A DNA stretch of 64,000 nt from contig NC_079978.1 of assembly GCF_029852145.1 (NCBI RefSeq), forward strand, positions 13,939,153 to 14,003,152. Reading direction: 5' to 3'. The notes beneath the pieces were generated by a model, which was given only the letters and a program-made list of their open reading frames with translations, made no database searches and had not been told where the DNA came from. This document shows positions 49,964 through 61,817 of this stretch, piece by piece. Within the stretch, counting starts at the first letter, position 1. Each line of letters opens with the position of its first letter. The position numbers and the translations under genes were made by a program. This DNA is from Microplitis mediator (Eukaryota > Arthropoda > Insecta > Hymenoptera > Braconidae).

Positions 49964-50762
49964 CTTATCGGATCTTAATGAAATTTTCCACACTTATTCT
50001 ATAGGCGATTATCTTGATCAAGTTCAAAGATGGGCTGAATCGTTCGAATAGTTGTGAAGTTATGGCTGTTTGAAATTTCCACGAGTTTTCGAAAAAATCA
50101 GTTTTTATTCACTGTTGAAGTTCATATAACATTAAAACTAAAACTGATAGACAATTCCAGTAAAAAGTATTTGAAAGCTTGTCTAATAACCTTTAATTAA
50201 AGACCTTATACTTAATGTTTTGACCATTTCTTCCAATAATTTGATAGCCTTAAAAATTTTAATGGAATCAAAAAATGTTGAAAATATGGTTTTCATTTCA
50301 CATAACTTATGCATTTCCCATTATAATACAATTTTGTCAGTTGTATTATAGTGTGAACAAAATAACCTGTAAATTTCACTGCTATTTTACATTTTAAAAG
50401 TATTTTTTTTATTATTTATGCTGTTTCAATCGTACCTGTACGTCCTATAATTATACCTGATCTTGCCATCGTAATAGTAATTACAATTATGATCTCATAC
50501 TAATTAAAATTTCTATACTTTGTTTACATGAAGGTTAGTTTAGTACATTACCTATATAATGTTTTGTCAAACCAATTATCTGAAGTTCTCTATCGAAAAT
50601 AGTCGTTGTCTTATTTTACTCTCACTCTTAGAAAACGAGCCCTAATTTCATATCATGACTATATACTAACATGTATCACAAGATATGTATGTATGAAACT
50701 TTTTATATAGATTAATTGGAAAATCTACCTTCCATTTCGGCTGCCGAATGGCCTTTTTTTAT
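49964..50762 (+). repeat. Repeat R, full copy 3
   Basis: It starts CAGTTCTTATCGGATCTTAA and ends with the CCATTTCGGCTGCCGAATGG hairpin plus a T-run. It matches 18910-19716 along its length. It is placed head-to-tail behind a partial copy. Confidence 0.75.
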
Positions 50763-51555
50763 ATTAAATTTAAAAAAAATGAACTAATTTGATTATCTTC
50801 GAATAGGTAAATGTCTATTCTACATGATGTAATGAATTACTTTGGTTTATAATCTATTTGAATATTTTTAAAACAATAAAAATCAGTCGTATACCCTTCG
50901 TCGATCCGGTATTGGGACATTTACCTTATATGCCACATATATTTCACATACATCATGAAATATATTTTGTATATATTTTATTTCCATGGGGGTAGGTTCA
51001 TTTTCATTTTATTAAATTTATTATTTAAAACCAATTTTTTCTATCTAGTCAAGAAGGATTTTCGACATTGTACCGTCGAGGAACATTTCGTGTTAATATA
51101 AAAATTAATGATAATACTAGCGTTTGATGTGTGAATTCTGAATTTGGAATTTCCAAATTTTTTTAATTTAAATCATGACGTGAAAAAATTTGTTTCTGTT
51201 AAGTATTGGTGTCCTTCTCTGCTACACACACTCTTGGAAATTATTAGACCTTAATTTACCCCACAGTCTTGCTTTGTTTTACCCTCTCTCCTATATAATA
51301 ACGTAATCCTATATAATTAACGACCTAGTTATTATTCAAAGTTACTAACTGTATACCATTGCCAAACTAGTAACGATGCTATTGATAAAATGTCAATAGA
51401 AGCTTGGGTAACTTGATAATATAATACGGAGTTTCTAATAGACTGACAACTTGTAGAGGATGTGACGAGGATTTATCAAGATCTCATTTTAATTTAATCA
51501 TACAAATAATGTTAATTAATTTTGGCTAATTGTATGTTATTATTATTATTTTCAG

Positions 51556-51700
51556 GAGGAAAGAAGTCAAAATTTAACAATTAGTAGAGTTGAGTTCGTT
51601 CCAAGTGTAGAAGACAATCGTAAACCAGTGATTTGCAGAGCTGAAAATCCAAGTGTCAAAGGGTTATTTTTAGAACAATTATGGACCTTGGACGTCGTGT
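51556..51700 (+). CDS. Sidestep-like Ig protein, internal exon 2
   Basis: A 145-bp exon lies between TTATTATTTTCAG and GTAAGT. It starts on a codon boundary (phase 0, as required by exon 1) and ends after the first base of a codon (phase 1). The translation reads EERSQNLTISRVEFVPSVED, then RKPVICRAENPSVKG and EQLWTLDVV. The Cys in VICRAENP is the F-strand Cys that pairs with LEC in exon 1, completing one Ig domain. The CRA.NP and W.LDV pattern is typical of Side-family domains. NLT is a potential N-glycosylation site. Confidence 0.85.
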
Positions 51701-51933
51701 GTAAGTACCAGCTTAATAATTCAGTATGCATAAATAATCTGGACAATATGGGACACTGTAAAATTTCAAAAAAGTATTTTCAATTTCTTTTTCATTCTAC
51801 AAAAAAATTTTGTAATTCAAATTTTTTTATTTTTTTTTAAATTATAAATAAAAAATATCATATTTGAACAAAATGTATTATTTTTTTTTAAATCTCCCTT
51901 TTGCCTGGTATTTGCATATATATATATATATAT

Positions 51934-53474
51934 TAGGGTGGTCCTTATTTTGGACATTTTCGAATTTTTATGCTCCCAGAGGCTTATGTGGTTCGAAATA
52001 AATAAAAAAAAATATCCTCAAAGTTTCAGGTCTCTATCTCAATTTTAACCCGTGCCGCACAGCGATGTAAGTTTCCCATTTAAATAACACGAGGTTTTTG
52101 GCATTGAACGATTAAGTTTTTATTCCGGCTAAAGTAATTTTTCGAAAAATTTGAAACTCTGTAGACTTTATCCTCATATTCGCAGCTACTCCTCAGAATT
52201 TTTACAGATTTTCAGCTACTATAATTTTGGGGATACAGCATGATGAAAAAAAGAAAAAAATTATTTTTTTTTTTTTTAGCTAAAATTTTTTTCAAATAAC
52301 ATATCAAATCAGTCTGCATCCTCATCAGAAGTTCTTACTTTTTTTCATCCTCGCACCTAACTGGGTGAACGATATATCTTTGTTGCACTAATACAGTAAT
52401 CAGAAGCATTTTTTTTCAATTACAACAGAAAAAATTCCCTTGAAGTTTAAGCTTTTAATTCTAACGGGAGGAGTTACCGCAAAATTTTTTTTGTGATTTT
52501 TTCAAGAAATATTTTTATTTATGTTATTTGACTCTGTGTCTTTTTCAAAAATACATAATGCATTCAATTGATATCTGAGATCGGTATATCAATGCCACTA
52601 ATCATATTATGTCTCAGTTTAACAGTTGATAAATATTATCAATAAATTAAATTTCTTTCAATATTTGCTTAAATAAGTTGGTCACCTTTAAGTTTATTAT
52701 TTGTTTTAAGCAATAAATAATAAACAAAAGGTCGGTAGTTTTGTGTATTATAATATCGAAATAATTATATGTTTACAATTTTTTAACTATAATAAATTAT
52801 TAATAAAATAGATCTCTTTTATAAATAAATATAATAAACTTAAAAAATCACAAAAACAAAATTTGCGACACGTGGTCCCGTTGGAATTAAGAGCTCAAAC
52901 TTTAAGGGAATTTTTTTCTGCCGTAATTGAAACCGTTTGTGAGGTGATCATAATAAATTTAAAAAATCCATTTAAGGAACACTTTACTGCACACTAATGC
53001 AAAGTTTCTGATTACTGTATTAGTGCAACAAAGATATACCGTTCACCCACTCAGGTGCGAGGATGAAAAAAAGTAAGAACTTCTGATAAGGATGCAGACT
53101 GATTTGATATGTTATTTGAAAAAAATTTTAGCTAAAAATAAAAAAAATAATTTTTTTCTGTTTTTCATCATGCTGTATCCCCAAAATTATAGTAGCTGAA
53201 AATCTGTAAAAATTCTGAGGAGTAGCTGCTAATATGAGGATAAAGTCTACAGAGTTTCAAATTTTTCGAAAAATTACTTTAGCCGGAATAAAAACTTAAT
53301 CGTTCAATGCCAAAAACCCCGTGTTATTTAAATGGGAAACTTACATCGCTGTGCGGCACGGGTTAAAATGGAGATAGAGACCTGAAACTTTGAGGATATT
53401 TTTTTTTCTTTATTTCGAACCACATAAGCCTCTGGGAGCATAAAAATTCGAAAATGTCCAAAATAAGGACCACC

Positions 53475-53477
<3 letters not shown>
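51934..53477. mobile_element. Foldback FB8 (TAGGGTGGTCC ends)
   Basis: TAGGGTGGTCCTTATTTTGG at the left is mirrored by its complement at the right. Both ends touch (TA)n. Arms of about 700 bp mirror each other, including CACATAAGCCTCTGGGAGC and ACCCGTGCCGCACAGCG. The centre, near 52700, is AT-rich. It is non-coding. Confidence 0.85.
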
Positions 53478-53515
<38 letters not shown>

Positions 53516-53529
53516 CTATATATACATGA

Positions 53530-55020
53530 TATTTAATATATAAATATGTAAACACTTATCTTAAATTCAAATGCTCTAAAGTTTTTTCAACTATTCTTGC
53601 TTCCTCAATTTTATTAAATATTTAATAGTATTTAAGTTCTTCATAAAATTTATTCTACTTTTGAAGTTAGAATACTTCTATTTGTATTTACTCAGTCGTC
53701 TCCCATTTGTTATTTTTATAAATCAATATAATATCGAAGTGTTCTTCCAGACAGGATGCAATATTTGATATGGAATATTGCTATCTTTATGGAATTAAAA
53801 TCAATTTTCTTTATTCATAGTGCTTTTCTCAACACTTTATTGTATTTGGTCGTAAGCAAATAATATTTTTTTTATTAATTTATTTAATATTTTTTTAAGT
53901 TCTTATAAAAAAAGAACGAAATTTATTAAAAGAAATAAATTCCTTCAATAAATAATATTTATTTATATTTGATTTTACAATATCTAAAAAAAAAGTTTTT
54001 GGTATTTGAAGTACAAATTTTAAACGATAAAAAGAATATGATAGTGTCGTAAAACTATGACATTTGATAAAAGAAAAAGTAGATAAGATCCTGAAAATGA
54101 CGTCATGTCACGTATTCAATTATATGTCTAACCGTCCGGGGAATAAATCGAAAAAATAACTCGGTACGTCAAGCGTAAGTAGTAGAACAACAAACATCAA
54201 ATAAAAATATTTTTCAATAAGAGGTGAATAGAGAAGTAGAAAAAAATGTTAGTTGTGAAACAAATATCTTTCGGAAATTTATTATACAGCAACCGTCTAC
54301 TCGCAAAAAGAAAGGTAGAGAATCCAAAAATACTTCTGACAGCTATTTTATTTAGAGAATAAAAAAACTCGCTGATTCCATTGAAATGCTCCGACAATTT
54401 AATATCTAGTTCAAATTAACAATTTAAAATATAGCTTTAAAACTAATAATTCACATGTGAAGCTCTTATGTTATTACATGAATTTTAATAAAATAAATAG
54501 AAAATCTTTCATTCATCAGCTATCATAATTCTACATTATTTTAATTACTATTACTTGTGACATTACTTGTACTCTTATTGAGCAAAGACAAAGGTTTAGC
54601 ATGTATAACTTTCGAAAATGATAATTTATTGTAAATTTAATTAATTATTATTATCATGATAATAATATTTCGATAACTATCTTGAATTATTTGTTAATTT
54701 AAAAAATATTCATGTCTCTTGTTTTTCAATGTCGAATATTAATCAAAAAATAATAATATCATTAATATAGAAAAGGAGGTACCATATTGGGCTACTGTGA
54801 CATAATGGACCTCTTAAGAAAAATATGAAAAATAGCAATTTTTACTATTTCGTGAATTTTAAAAAGACCAAATAGCTCATCGGTACAAAATCGCGTGCCG
54901 GGGCCACTTGAACCAACTCTAGAAATTCTAAAGATCAAATTTTTATTTATTATTCATATAAAAATTGTGTATCCAAAAAATTAATTCAGCATATGGTGTG
55001 TATTTTAGGGATTTTTAAAA
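53530..55020. other. AT-rich intronic sequence, nothing recognised
   Basis: There are no long ORFs, no terminal repeats and no match to other repeats of the window by eye. It may be ancestral intron. Confidence 0.5.
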
Positions 55021-55022
55021 TA

Positions 55023-56761
55023 CACTGAGAAAAGAATTTATCAAATATCAATAAAATTTATCAATATTTGATAAACGGCTTACTTAGATTTTTCCCAAGT
55101 AAGTCATTATCAAATATTAATACACAGTTAATTAAATGTTAATAAACGGCTTATTAAATATTAGTAAACGTGTTTATAAAATATTTATAAACAGTTTATC
55201 AATTATTGATCGGTGGTTTATCAAATATCAATAAATATGGACTGATTTATAGTTAACGATTCTACATATACTATGTATTATCGTGATATCTAAATAGTTT
55301 GTTTATTTAATATGGGTTAGATGGAATTTAGCAAATCCCATTTTTTAAATAATTTTTCCATAACATTTTATTTTTTGTTTTTTTAATTATTTCAACAAGC
55401 ATAAAAACAATTTATTCACTACACTGTAAAAAGAGCGGTGTTAAAAATGGACTCGTTTCAACTCCGCCCGGTGTAAAAATGAAATTACACCGGTGTAGGA
55501 GGAGTAATACACCGGTGTTAAAAATACCGGTGTTAAAGCGGGGTAACCGGTGTAAAAGCGGAGTGAGACCGGCGTAAAAAGAGAGTAATACCGGTGTAAA
55601 AGCGGGGTAACAGGTGTAAAAGTGGAGTAATGCCGGTGTAAAAGCGGGGTAAATTGCGTCCACTTAAAGTATTAACTTTGAAAATGATAAAACACAAAAA
55701 ATGTCAATTCTTTATAAAAATTAATAAAAAATATCATTTATTAACAAGTATAGTGATCGAGTAAGTGAAAATATTCACAAAGTAAAATATTTTAACATCG
55801 GTAAAGAATATCTACACCAGCGGCAGCGTTATTTTAACATCGGTCTAGAATATTTACACCGGTGGCGGCGTTAATTTAACACCGGTACAGAATATTTACA
55901 CCGGTGGCGGCGTTATTTTCACACCGCTTTCGGGGGTAAATTTAACACCTACACCGCTTGGACTTACCCCGGTGATTTTTTACAGTGTATGAGTGTGACT
56001 GCAGCGCCAGACAAAACATGAACTACGGGAGGCTGTCAGAGTATGTTTTTATACGTAGGTCAATAGCAAGAAACATAAAAATAAATAAATATTATAAATA
56101 ATAGTAAAAAAAAAAAGTTATAAAAAATATGTGACAGTTTTATAGTAATTGCAGTTTTGTTTTTTAGTTAAACGAATCAACAACGATTAAGTATAATGGT
56201 AAAAAATAAAAAAGAATGCAGTAAACATTTAGGTTAAGTTGTTTGAAATTCATATCAAAGTCAATAAATGATACTAAGGAAAAAACGAAAATTAAAAATG
56301 AATAATTAAATAGTTATCTCAATGCAATATATAAATATTTATTTAATTATAATTTAGTAATAATAGCCTCCCGTAACGCCGAAAGTAACCACTGCGAACG
56401 CTTCAGTTGATTTAATTTCCCCTACCATGGCTTCACTCAGAGCAAATTAGTTGTAACGGGTATATAAGGCAATATGTTAGGTTAGAGGGTACAACGCCAC
56501 GACACTCATTAATACTATATACAAATCTCACATATCAATAGTTAATAAAAGTTTATTAAATATTAGTAAACTTCCTACTAAATATTAATCAACGACCTAT
56601 CAAATGTTAATATCAATTTATTAATATTCAGCCGATGAAGAGATCGATATTTGATATATGTAGAATAGTATTTAATAAATACAGTCGAATATTTAATATA
56701 TATAATATATCAAATATCGATAAATCAATTTATCAAATTTTAGTGAATTTTTTTCTCAGTG
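55023..56761. mobile_element. CACTGAGAAAA element with TATCAAATATTAATAAAC words
   Basis: Ends are CACTGAGAAAA and its complement TTTTCTCAGTG. Both flanks (55040-55250 and 56525-56745) consist of variants of TTTATCAAATATCAATAAAC in both orientations. The centre holds a nested CACTGTAAAAA element and unremarkable AT-rich DNA. There is no transposase. Confidence 0.65.
55422..55987. mobile_element. CACTGTAAAAA element with ACACCGGTGT words
   Basis: Ends CACTGTAAAAA and TTTTTACAGTG bound 566 bp. The left part repeats GGTGTAAAAGCGGGGTAA and ACACCGGTGT; the right part repeats ACCGGTGGCGGCGTTATTTT and ATTTACACC. The two halves are complementary in character, so it can fold back. The ORF across it is an artefact. 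Confidence 0.75.
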
Positions 56762-57254
56762 AATTAAAAAAAATTTTTTGCACGACTCATGATGCGAAGA
56801 ATCAGAGTGTGCTTTACGATCGAAAAATTTTTTTTTTTTGCACATAAATATAATTACACAGTAAAAAATCGATAGTGAATATGAATTTTATTTTAATCCG
56901 AATCCACTTTGTCACTCGCAATTCCAGAGTTTAAAAACAAATCACTCAGTGAAAATAATTAAAAACTCCCCGATGAAAAAAGATTTTGTCTAATCATATA
57001 TGATCATGCATAATTGTCTATATATGATCAGATCCAAAAATTGGCCGGGTCTGATCATACATAACTTGATCTGATTTTATATGAACAGATATGTTCATAT
57101 ATGATCATGCATGAACGAATATAGTCATTTTTAGAATCTCATTTAGAATATCTGTAAATTATTAATTAAGTAATTTAATTAGGATTTATTGTCTTCATCA
57201 ATTTAAATGGTTAAAATTAAATAATACAAAAAAAAAATTATTATCCGTTGACTA

Positions 57255-57345
57255 CTATTTTACTACGAGGTCACCCGTCCAATCAATGTCCCACGCCGAT
57301 GCTGCTTAACTTTGGTTATTGATGGATTGTAGTCTCTGTACTCTC
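57255..57345 (-). ncRNA. 5S rRNA-like module
   Basis: On the - strand AGTTAAGCAGCATCGG (5S A-box region) is followed about 16 bases later by GGACGGGTGACC (5S C-box region), the order and near-spacing of a 5S rRNA gene's internal promoter. The 5' and 3' ends of 5S rRNA are not preserved, so it is a pseudogene or a SINE3-like 5S-derived promoter, not a working rRNA gene. Confidence 0.6.
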
Positions 57346-57536
57346 TAGTCTGTTGTACACTTATAATTAAGAAAAGTTTATGGCATTACTTAACTCAAAT
57401 AATCAAATCGAGACTTTATACTTTTAAATTGCTGCCGAAACCTTTGAACATTTTTTAAGTATTGGGAATTTAAGTTTGATTGATAGTTGACAGAATAAAA
57501 ATTTAATAACTTTGATATTAAAAAATTGTCATATTA

Positions 57537-57541
<5 letters not shown>

Positions 57542-57600
<59 letters not shown>
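57542..57600. repeat. (TA)n microsatellite
   Basis: About 55 bases of TA repeat directly precede the TAGGGTGATTC end of the next foldback. Confidence 0.95.
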
Positions 57601-57602
<2 letters not shown>

Positions 57603-58272
57603 TAGGGTGATTCAAAAAACAAACAAATGTTTTTTTTTTCATCCAAACAGGTTCAAAAGTTTCGTTTAGAAAAACAAAGACTTTGAAAATTAGAGCTCTC
57701 AATATTAATATTAACATTGTCCGTATTACACTTTTCTATTTCCCATAAGAAGAACATGGAAAAATTTTTTTATGTCTTCTGATTTCTATAAGGGGCTAAC
57801 GATGCGTCATATGAATAATTGGCATGCATATTTCGGTAGGGAATTGAATGCTCTACAAAAAAAGATTCCTATCATTTTTTGCGAAATCTATTTGTTCAAA
57901 AGTTATTTGAGGTTGAAGTCGAATTCATATTAAATTTTGAGTTTTTCTTACTTTTCCGGCGAAACTATCAGACCTATTACAAAATATCATGGGACCTTTT
58001 TTGTAGACAATTTTATTCCCTAGAAGTTATACCGAATAAAGTTTTTTCGGATTCCGCATTGTTTTCTAGTTATTTTTATTTTAATGTCAAGCTCTTAAAA
58101 TTGATCGGAAGACTATTTTTAACTTCCCGCTAAAAAAATCGACGATTTTCGAAAAATTGGGAAGTTATTGTTTTCACCCCGATTTTCGAAATTCAAATTT
58201 TCATCAGATGTCGACGTTCTTAGGTCCTAGGAAGCTATTCTGACTATTTTCAGAATGATGTCCGAGTGTATA

Positions 58273-58352
<80 letters not shown>

Positions 58353-59852
58353 CTCTTTGTAACTTTTTAACTAATAAATCGATTCAGAAGGTTTAGGTGG
58401 TAATTGAAAGAGCTTGTTAGCCCTCAACTTTCCTGAAAATTTCAGATCATTTGATCAAGTAGACTCGAAAATATTGGTAAATTACGAAAAAAAAAAAATT
58501 TTTTTTTTAGTTTTTTAGTGATTTCTCAGAAACGAGTTGAACGATCGACTTCAAAATATACTCAGCTCTAGAACTTTATAAGCCGCGTCGAATGCCACCA
58601 CAACCATCTCAATCGGTTAATTTGTTCGAGAGATATCGTTGGCGAAAGAAATGATAAAAAACGGTTTTTTTCGATTATCTTTGAAGTGACCATACGATCA
58701 ATTTCAAAATTTAATCAGCTCTAGAATTCAAGAAAACGCGCCGATTGCCACCTCAAACGTCAAAATCGGTTGATTAGTTCAAAAAATGTCGGCGCTGAAA
58801 AGTTAAAAAAATACCATTTTATGATATTTTTTTCAAATAAATCAAAATATAATGTGCTAAAATGTGTCTGAAATCATACCAACTCTTTCTCTTTATAGTC
58901 CCTTCCGATCATCAGCTAATGTCATATAACTTGTTCCTCAGTTTTAAACATATTGTCAGCAAAAAATTGAAAAACCCAGTCTTTAATGTTTTTCTCCGAT
59001 ATTTCATATATTATTGCTCTGACCTAAGTCAAAACTCATTCAAATCTTGTTTTTGATCACTGACATTGATTTCTGCCTCAACACATTTATTTCAGAGAAC
59101 ATAATCGATAATAATAATTTAAAAGCCGCTTCTTCATTAATGATTTTCGATTCTTAACTTTTCAAACTCTAGCATAAAACGTAACTTGTTAGAGCTTGAA
59201 AACTCATAAAAAAATGATTCCATGTAATAGCATTTTCGAGCTCGAAGAGCTCGAAAATATATTCACAGTGATGTTTTCAAGCTCCTTGAGCTCGAAAACA
59301 GCGGGAAGTTTTGGGGCTGGCCCACAGGGTCAACCGACGCCCAGATTTTTTTTTATAAGCATGACATTAAAATGAAAATAACTAGAAAACAATGCGGAAT
59401 TCGGAAAAACTTTATTCGGTATAACTTCTAGGAAATAAAATTGTCTACAAAAAAGGTGCCATGATATTTTGTAATAGGTCTGATAGTTTCGCCGGAAAAG
59501 TAAGAAAAACTCAAAATTTAATATGAATTCGACTTTAACCTCAAATAACTTTTGAACAAATAGATTTCGCAAAAAATGATAAGAATCTTTTTTTGTAGAG
59601 CATTCAATTCCCTACCGAAATATGCCTGCCAATTATTCCTATGACGCATCGTTAGCTCCTTATAAAAATCAGAAGACATAAAAAAATTTTTTCCCATGTT
59701 ATTTTTATGGGAAATAGAAAAGTGCAATGCGAACAATGTTAATATTAATATTGAGAGCTCTCATTTTCACAGGCGTCTTTTTTCATCTAAACGAAACTTT
59801 TGAACCTTTTTGGAAGAAAAAAAAAAACTTGTTTGTTTTTCGAATCACCCTA
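57603..59852. mobile_element. Foldback FB9 (TAGGGTGATTC ends), interrupted
   Basis: TAGGGTGATTC and its complement bound two arms, 57603-58095 and 59357-59852, that mirror each other. Each arm carries GAGCTCTCAATATTAATATT and GAATGCTCTACAAAAAAAG, the shared foldback modules. The loop is occupied by a full copy of the AACTTCCCGC repeat. ORFs in the arms are mirror artefacts. Confidence 0.8.
58117..59335 (-). repeat. AACTTCCCGC repeat family, copy B
   Basis: From TTTTAACTTCCCGC to AGGGTCAACCG it is the inverse of 42086-42942, with an embedded GT microsatellite at about 58273-58348 where copy A has CA. It contains an additional ~350-bp stretch (58790-59160) not seen in copy A. It is non-coding. 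Confidence 0.75.
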
Positions 59853-60697
59853 ATATGTATATATATTTATTGGAGCTATATATGTAGTTAAATATTTATA
59901 GGTTTCATACCAATAAAGTCTGAGCAGATCCAATCATATATAAACTTATGCACGACTATACATGAATTTATATTAGCCATGTCTGATCAGATCTAATTAT
60001 ATATGGTCCTATATCTAATTATATATGGATTTTTATCAGTCATGTCTGATCAGATCTAATCATGTATAGACTTATATATGATTATATATGGGGTTATAAC
60101 AGCCAGGTAGGATTATATCTAATTATATATAGACTTATGTATGATTATATATGGGGTTATAACAGCCAGGTATGATCATATCAAATTATACATAAACTCA
60201 TATATAATCAGATCTGATCATATATACTTATATATGGGCTTATAACAGCCAGGTATGATCAGATCTAATTATGTATGGGGTCATATATAATTATATATAA
60301 TTATATATGACCCCATATATAATCATGCATGATTATATATATTCATATATATAACTTCATATATGATTATATATAATCATATATGATTAGACAAAATCTT
60401 TTTTCATCGGGTCATCCACTCCGAATTCACTCCAAATTTAATCTACGTTTACTCCGCAAATTTTTTACAGTGTACACATATGAGTATTAATTGAGCATTA
60501 GATGAAATGGAGCATTGACTTAAAAAATTAGTGTTATTTTTTATAGATTTTTTATTTATATATAACCATTCTCATAACGCAGATTTCTTACTGGATTGTA
60601 TAAACTAATAATAATAGCCAAAGGTTTTATGAGATCTATTTTCTTACTTCTACCTCTAAATTACTTACAATCTGTAATGTGATAAAAATTCATCAAT

Positions 60698-60834
60698 AGT
60701 ATATTACACACCTCGGGAAGTAAATAAGAAAGCCTCGGATCACATGAAATTGTTGGCCGAGGTGACGCCTCGGCCAACAATTCCAAATGATCTGAGACAT
60801 TTCTTACTTTACTTCCCGACGTGTGTAATATACT
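60698..60834. mobile_element. 137-bp hairpin MITE
   Basis: AGTATATTACACACCTCGGG and its near-exact complement form the ends. The middle GTTGGCCGAGG/CCTCGGCCAAC pairs as well, so the whole unit is one long hairpin with few mismatches. If transcribed it could look like a small-RNA precursor. No target duplication is clear. Confidence 0.7.
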
Positions 60835-61235
60835 AATCGCTACAAGTCAACTTTTTGGAAAAATTTATATTATCACACCAATGATGATAACTAGTTACTG
60901 TGAGTGCATCAGCGATAGATTTTTAAGTGAGAATAAAACAGCACAACAGTTTACTATACGTTTAAATAATGGTACAATCAATTTTTAATTTAATCAGTCA
61001 GAAAATTAATACTGTCAATATTCTAAAACCAGCTTTCTGCAAATATACAATTTTCAAAAAACAATTAAATGATTTACAAACTATGCATATTTAACGCATA
61101 AATGAATAACAAAATTTTGGAGTAAATTATTATTTTCCAGTACATTTAATTTCTTATAGTGAGTTCAGCTTCCAACGATTTATCACAAAAAATTAAAAAT
61201 TTATTATGATAAAAACATACTTGATTGTTTTACAG

Positions 61236-61366
61236 ATCCACCTCTAGTGTCATTAAGTCTTGGATCAACTTTGAATGCCGGTGATATCAAGGAGGGTGAT
61301 GATGTATACTTCGAGTGTCACATTAATTCAAATCCACCTATCTCGAAACTTATTTGGATTCATAAT
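61236..61366 (+). CDS. Sidestep-like Ig protein, internal exon 3
   Basis: A 131-bp exon lies between TTGTTTTACAG and GTAAGT. Its first two bases complete a Tyr codon with the last base of exon 2 (phase 1) and it ends on a codon boundary (phase 0), repeating the exon 1 pattern. The translation reads PPLVSLSLGSTLNAGDIKEG, DDVYFECHINSNPP and LIWIHN. FEC and LIW give the B-strand Cys and C-strand Trp of the next Ig domain. The IKEGDDVYFEC...NP pattern is a strong Sidestep-family signature as I recall the family. The rest of this domain lies beyond the window. Confidence 0.85.
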
Positions 61367-61817
61367 GTAAGTTTTTTTTTTTTTTTTGATAAATATTATG
61401 TATATTTAAACAACAAGTCTTGTATAATCTATAACAATCATCAAGTTTTTACTCGCGACGGAGACGCAAATAATTATCGACCATATGTTATGGTTCACCT
61501 ACTTGTAAGAAATTTTAATGAAATAATAGCTACTATCAATTGTAAGAAATAAAATGTTATAATGTACCTGAACCCGGTCCTCAGGCTGCGTTAGTGCACG
61601 AGGACGCCAGTCCGTTTTTATAAAATGGACAAAAATTATAACAATTCAGGGGAAAGATCAGGGGACTATAGATTTCGAGCGAGAATGTACGTACCAAGCG
61701 GAATGACAATCAAATAAATGCAATGAATGATATAATAAGAAATAATTAATACTAAGGAATATCCAGGAAATAAACAAATAAATGTTGGCTATCACTGGAT
61801 TTTTTTTACGATGATAT

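Larger units (their letters stand above)
48157..50926. mobile_element. AGGTAAATGTCCC element (TA target), carrying repeat R
   Basis: AGGTAAATGTCCCAATACCG at the left is mirrored by CGGTATTGGGACATTTACCT at the right, each flanked by TA. Words such as CCAATACCGGAAC and TCCGGTATTRGGACA recur near 48170-48195, 48550 and 49150-49215. There is no transposase. A partial and a full copy of repeat R occupy 49428-50762, so the original element was probably about 1.4 kb. Confidence 0.75.
56968..60411. mobile_element. CCCGATG-ended element with TATATGATCAGATC words
   Basis: CCCGATGAAAAAAGATTTTG and TCTAATCATATATG at the left are mirrored exactly at the right. Flanks at 56995-57120 and 59920-60390 are strings of TATATGATCAGATCTAATTA variants. 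It contains a 5S-like module and a (TA)n tract with a foldback. It is related to 22264-23235 and 61818-62600. Confidence 0.65.
56857..60472. mobile_element. Outer CACAGTAAAAAAT element of a multi-level nest
   Basis: ACACAGTAAAAAATC at the left and ATTTTTTACAGTGT at the right are inverted. Between these ends and the next inner element (56968-60411) lie only about 110 and 60 bases, containing TCCGAATCCACTTTG and CACTCCGAATTCACTCC words. The original element was therefore probably under 200 bp. Confidence 0.5.
51701..61235 (+). other. 9.5-kb intron of the Side-like gene
   Basis: It runs from GTAAGT to a TTGTTTTACAG acceptor and is a phase-1 intron at the boundary between two Ig domains. It contains a foldback and two nests of motif-array elements. 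Nothing was recognised at 51710-51910, 53530-55020 and 60840-61230. Confidence 0.85.

Noticed and set aside
57879..59736. Two similar small proteins (RNLFVQKLFE...) on opposite strands
   Set aside because: They are the same foldback arm read on both sides of the palindrome; no independent support.
61247..61552. Single-exon 101-codon gene starting inside the Ig exon
   Set aside because: It reads through a good GTAAGT donor into Phe-rich intron; the exon model joined to 51556-51700 is better.
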